NCBI GenBank assembly: GCA_045801465.1 | Contig: JBJMSU010000049.1 | Span: forward strand, 1 to 18,002 | DNA length: 18,002 bases | Source: DATFWC01 sp045801465 | Lineage (GTDB): Bacteria; Pseudomonadota; Alphaproteobacteria; Rhizobiales; Xanthobacteraceae | Reading direction: 5' to 3' | Shown here: in pieces, positions 16,643 to 18,002 of the stretch | Layout: the number at the start of each line of letters is the position of its first letter | Position numbering within the stretch: the stretch's first letter is position 1 | Notes under the pieces: generated by a model | Told to the model about the DNA's origin: nothing | What the model saw: only the letters and a program-made list of their open reading frames with translations | Database searches by the model: none | Translations under genes and position numbers: made by a program

Positions 16643-16830
16643 TCGATCTTACGCCAGAGGAGATGATCGAAAAGATTTTGCGAAGTTTGCGGAAAACTGG
16701 CGAGCGTTTTGCGCCTCGTAAAACAAAAGAGAAGCTGCCCGCGAAAATCAAATCCCGCCGTTCATCTCCTAGGTCGCGTGCTCAAACGGGGCAAGCCGGC
16801 TCATCTCAAGCATCGGGGAGGAAAGCGTAG
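16639..16830 (+). CDS. Small basic protein overlapping the zeta-like kinase gene
   Basis: 63-residue product not recognised. The N-terminal third, MIDLTPEEMIEKILRSLRKT, is a likely amphipathic helix. The rest is strongly basic and low in complexity (Lys/Arg/Ser/Gln), probably disordered, possibly nucleic-acid or partner binding. The ATG overlaps the kinase stop as ATGA, and the base composition is low like the kinase, so both probably arrived and are translated together. It could be the antitoxin or a regulator of the kinase; that is inference from position only. It ends 7 nt from the stop of the convergent lipoprotein gene. Confidence 0.6.
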   Translation: MIDLTPEEMIEKILRSLRKTGERFAPRKTKEKLPAKIKSRRSSPRSRAQTGQAGSSQASGRKA

Positions 16831-16837
16831 ACACCAT

Positions 16838-18002
16838 TCACGTGTTCGATCCGGAGAAAGCCCGCGGCGCCGGGCTGACGGGTTGCCCGCCGCCGGCGGT
16901 GACGCGCAGCACCGCGAGGCCCCGTTCGTTGGTGCCGTCGGCGCGGAAGCGGAAGACGCCGTCGATGCCGGAGAAGCCCGACGTGTTAGTCAGCACCTGA
17001 TCGGAGAACCGTTGCGGCCCTTGCGTCTTCACCAGGGCCGCCACCAGCGACACGGCATCATACGCGAGCGTCGCAGTGCGCACCGGATCGCGACCGAAGC
17101 GGGCGCGGTAGCGGGCCGCGAAGGCGCGATAGCCTGTCGTCTCGGGCGCCGCGAACCACGCGCCCTGCAGCACCGGATTGCTGAATATCTGCGGGTCGTC
17201 CCACAGCCCCGTTCCCAGCAATTGGGTCCGCTTCGGGTTCACGCCGGCCGCGGTGAGCCCCTGCACGACGGCAATCGAATCCGATCCATCGGGAATGAAA
17301 ATCGCGTCGGCCGCCGCCGCGGCTTGCGCGATGCGACTGATGGCATCCTGCATCTGCTGCGGATCCTGCCCGTAGCGCTCAAGCGCAGCCATGCGGGCGC
17401 CGCGGCGCGCAATCGTCTGCTGGAAGCCGGCCTGAATAACATTGCCATACGCGTTGTCCGGCACCAGCGCGGCGAACGAGCGCTTACCCTGGCTCACCGC
17501 ATAGCCGACGATGCGGTCGACATCCGATTCCGGCAGGAAGCTCAACAGATACACGCCGCGCGCGGCGACATTGGCGTCGGTAGAGAAGGCGATCACCGGC
17601 ACGCCGCGTCCGCGCGCCAGCTGGCCCGCCGCCCCCACCGAATGCGCGAACAAGGGGCCGAGGACGATTTCGGCACCCTCGTCGAGCGCCTGCTGGGTGG
17701 CTTGCTGTGCGCCCTGCGCGGTGCCGGCATCGTCCTTCACCAAAAGCTGGATATTCGGTGCGTTGAATTCGGCAAGCGCCATCTCGGCCGCATTCTTCAT
17801 CGACTGGGCAGCGAGGCCGCCATTGCCGCTCGCCGACAGCGGCAGGAGGAGCGCGACCTTGACCTGCCCACTGCCGATGGCGCTGCCGGCCTGGGGCTGC
17901 GGCTCGGGCTGGCGGGTGCCAAGCCCGGCAAGATTCATCGAACAGGCCGCCATGCCTGAAGCCAAAACGGCCGCCAAGCCCGCAAGCCATGTCCGGCGGG
18001 AA
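16838..18002 (-). CDS. LpoA-like lipoprotein, penicillin-binding protein activator family; 5' end beyond window
   Basis: Periplasmic-binding-protein-fold lipoprotein (Leu/Ile/Val-binding type, annotated as penicillin-binding protein activator, LpoA/LppC-like). In enterobacteria LpoA stimulates PBP1A; in alphaproteobacteria the role is less certain. At the window edge the frame reads SRRTWLAGLAAVLASGMAAC, a lipoprotein signal with lipobox Cys at 17942-17944, and it stays open past 18002, so the start codon is outside. The mature part begins with a Pro/Gln linker, then VKVALLLPLSASGNGGLAAQ, EIVLGPLFAHSV, VPVIAFSTDANVA and GVYLLSFLPESDVDRIVGYA, all typical of the family. A TTG at 17977 is not a credible start because it would cut the signal peptide. 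In Rhizobiales a divergent rsmI usually lies upstream. Confidence 0.9.
   Translation of the reverse strand, partial: SRRTWLAGLAAVLASGMAACSMNLAGLGTRQPEPQPQAGSAIGSGQVKVALLLPLSASGNGGLAAQSMKNAAEMALAEFNAPNIQLLVKDDAGTAQGAQQATQQALDEGAEIVLGPLFAHSVGAAGQLARGRGVPVIAFSTDANVAARGVYLLSFLPESDVDRIVGYAVSQGKRSFAALVPDNAYGNVIQAGFQQTIARRGARMAALERYGQDPQQMQDAISRIAQAAAAADAIFIPDGSDSIAVVQGLTAAGVNPKRTQLLGTGLWDDPQIFSNPVLQGAWFAAPETTGYRAFAARYRARFGRDPVRTATLAYDAVSLVAALVKTQGPQRFSDQVLTNTSGFSGIDGVFRFRADGTNERGLAVLRVTAGGGQPVSPAPRAFSGSNT

Noticed and set aside
16709..17959. 416-codon plus-strand frame opposite the LpoA-like gene
   Set aside because: The product is Arg/His/Gly-rich antisense of a well-supported lipoprotein gene, and it overlaps the small ORF at 16639-16830.

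Overview
The window is high-GC alphaproteobacterial chromosome, most likely Hyphomicrobiales (Rhizobiales; Bradyrhizobium/Rhodoplanes/Pseudolabrys-like). This rests on the heat-shock set hrcA-grpE with dnaK on the same strand, the run rph-rdgB-hemW followed by a convergent LpoA-like lipoprotein gene, an RpoH promoter of the alphaproteobacterial type, two Bug-family (TctC-like) binding proteins, and a palindromic repeat common in Bradyrhizobiaceae genomes. The genus is inference.

Layout. 1-1925 (-): dnaK, missing only its last few codons at the window edge, with a well-matched RpoH promoter at 2072-2102 and a leader of about 140 nt. 1926-2586: no protein gene seen. 2587-4601 (+): a GtrA-like membrane protein overlapping an FAD-dependent oxidoreductase by 4 nt. 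4639-4661: palindromic repeat between convergent genes. 4667-7510 (-): a cluster read as marR, a possible 44-codon small ORF, a Bug-type binding protein and a family-2 O-methyltransferase, with a promoter and nested palindromes (probable MarR operators) upstream at 7515-7573. 7654-9279 (+): alkB and an exported protein of unknown function. 9303-11115 (-): grpE and hrcA. 11289-13308 (+): a second Bug protein and a LigB-type extradiol dioxygenase. 13406-16014 (+): the housekeeping run rph, rdgB, hemW. 16070-16830 (+): a lower-GC zeta-toxin-like kinase and a 4-nt-overlapping small ORF. 16838-18002 (-): an LpoA-like lipoprotein whose start lies beyond the window.

How it fits together. HrcA, GrpE and DnaK are heat-shock regulator, nucleotide-exchange factor and chaperone, but about 7.4 kb of accessory genes lies between grpE and dnaK. 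Further accessory insertions appear to sit at the hrcA/rph junction (Bug plus ring-cleavage dioxygenase, suggesting aromatic acid use) and at the hemW/lipoprotein junction (zeta kinase pair). RNase PH, the non-canonical purine NTP pyrophosphatase and HemW form a compact conserved string. No CRISPR array, rRNA, tRNA, transposase or phage gene was recognised. The most unusual items are the MarR-controlled Bug/methyltransferase cluster with its bridging small ORF and the low-GC zeta kinase/small-ORF pair.
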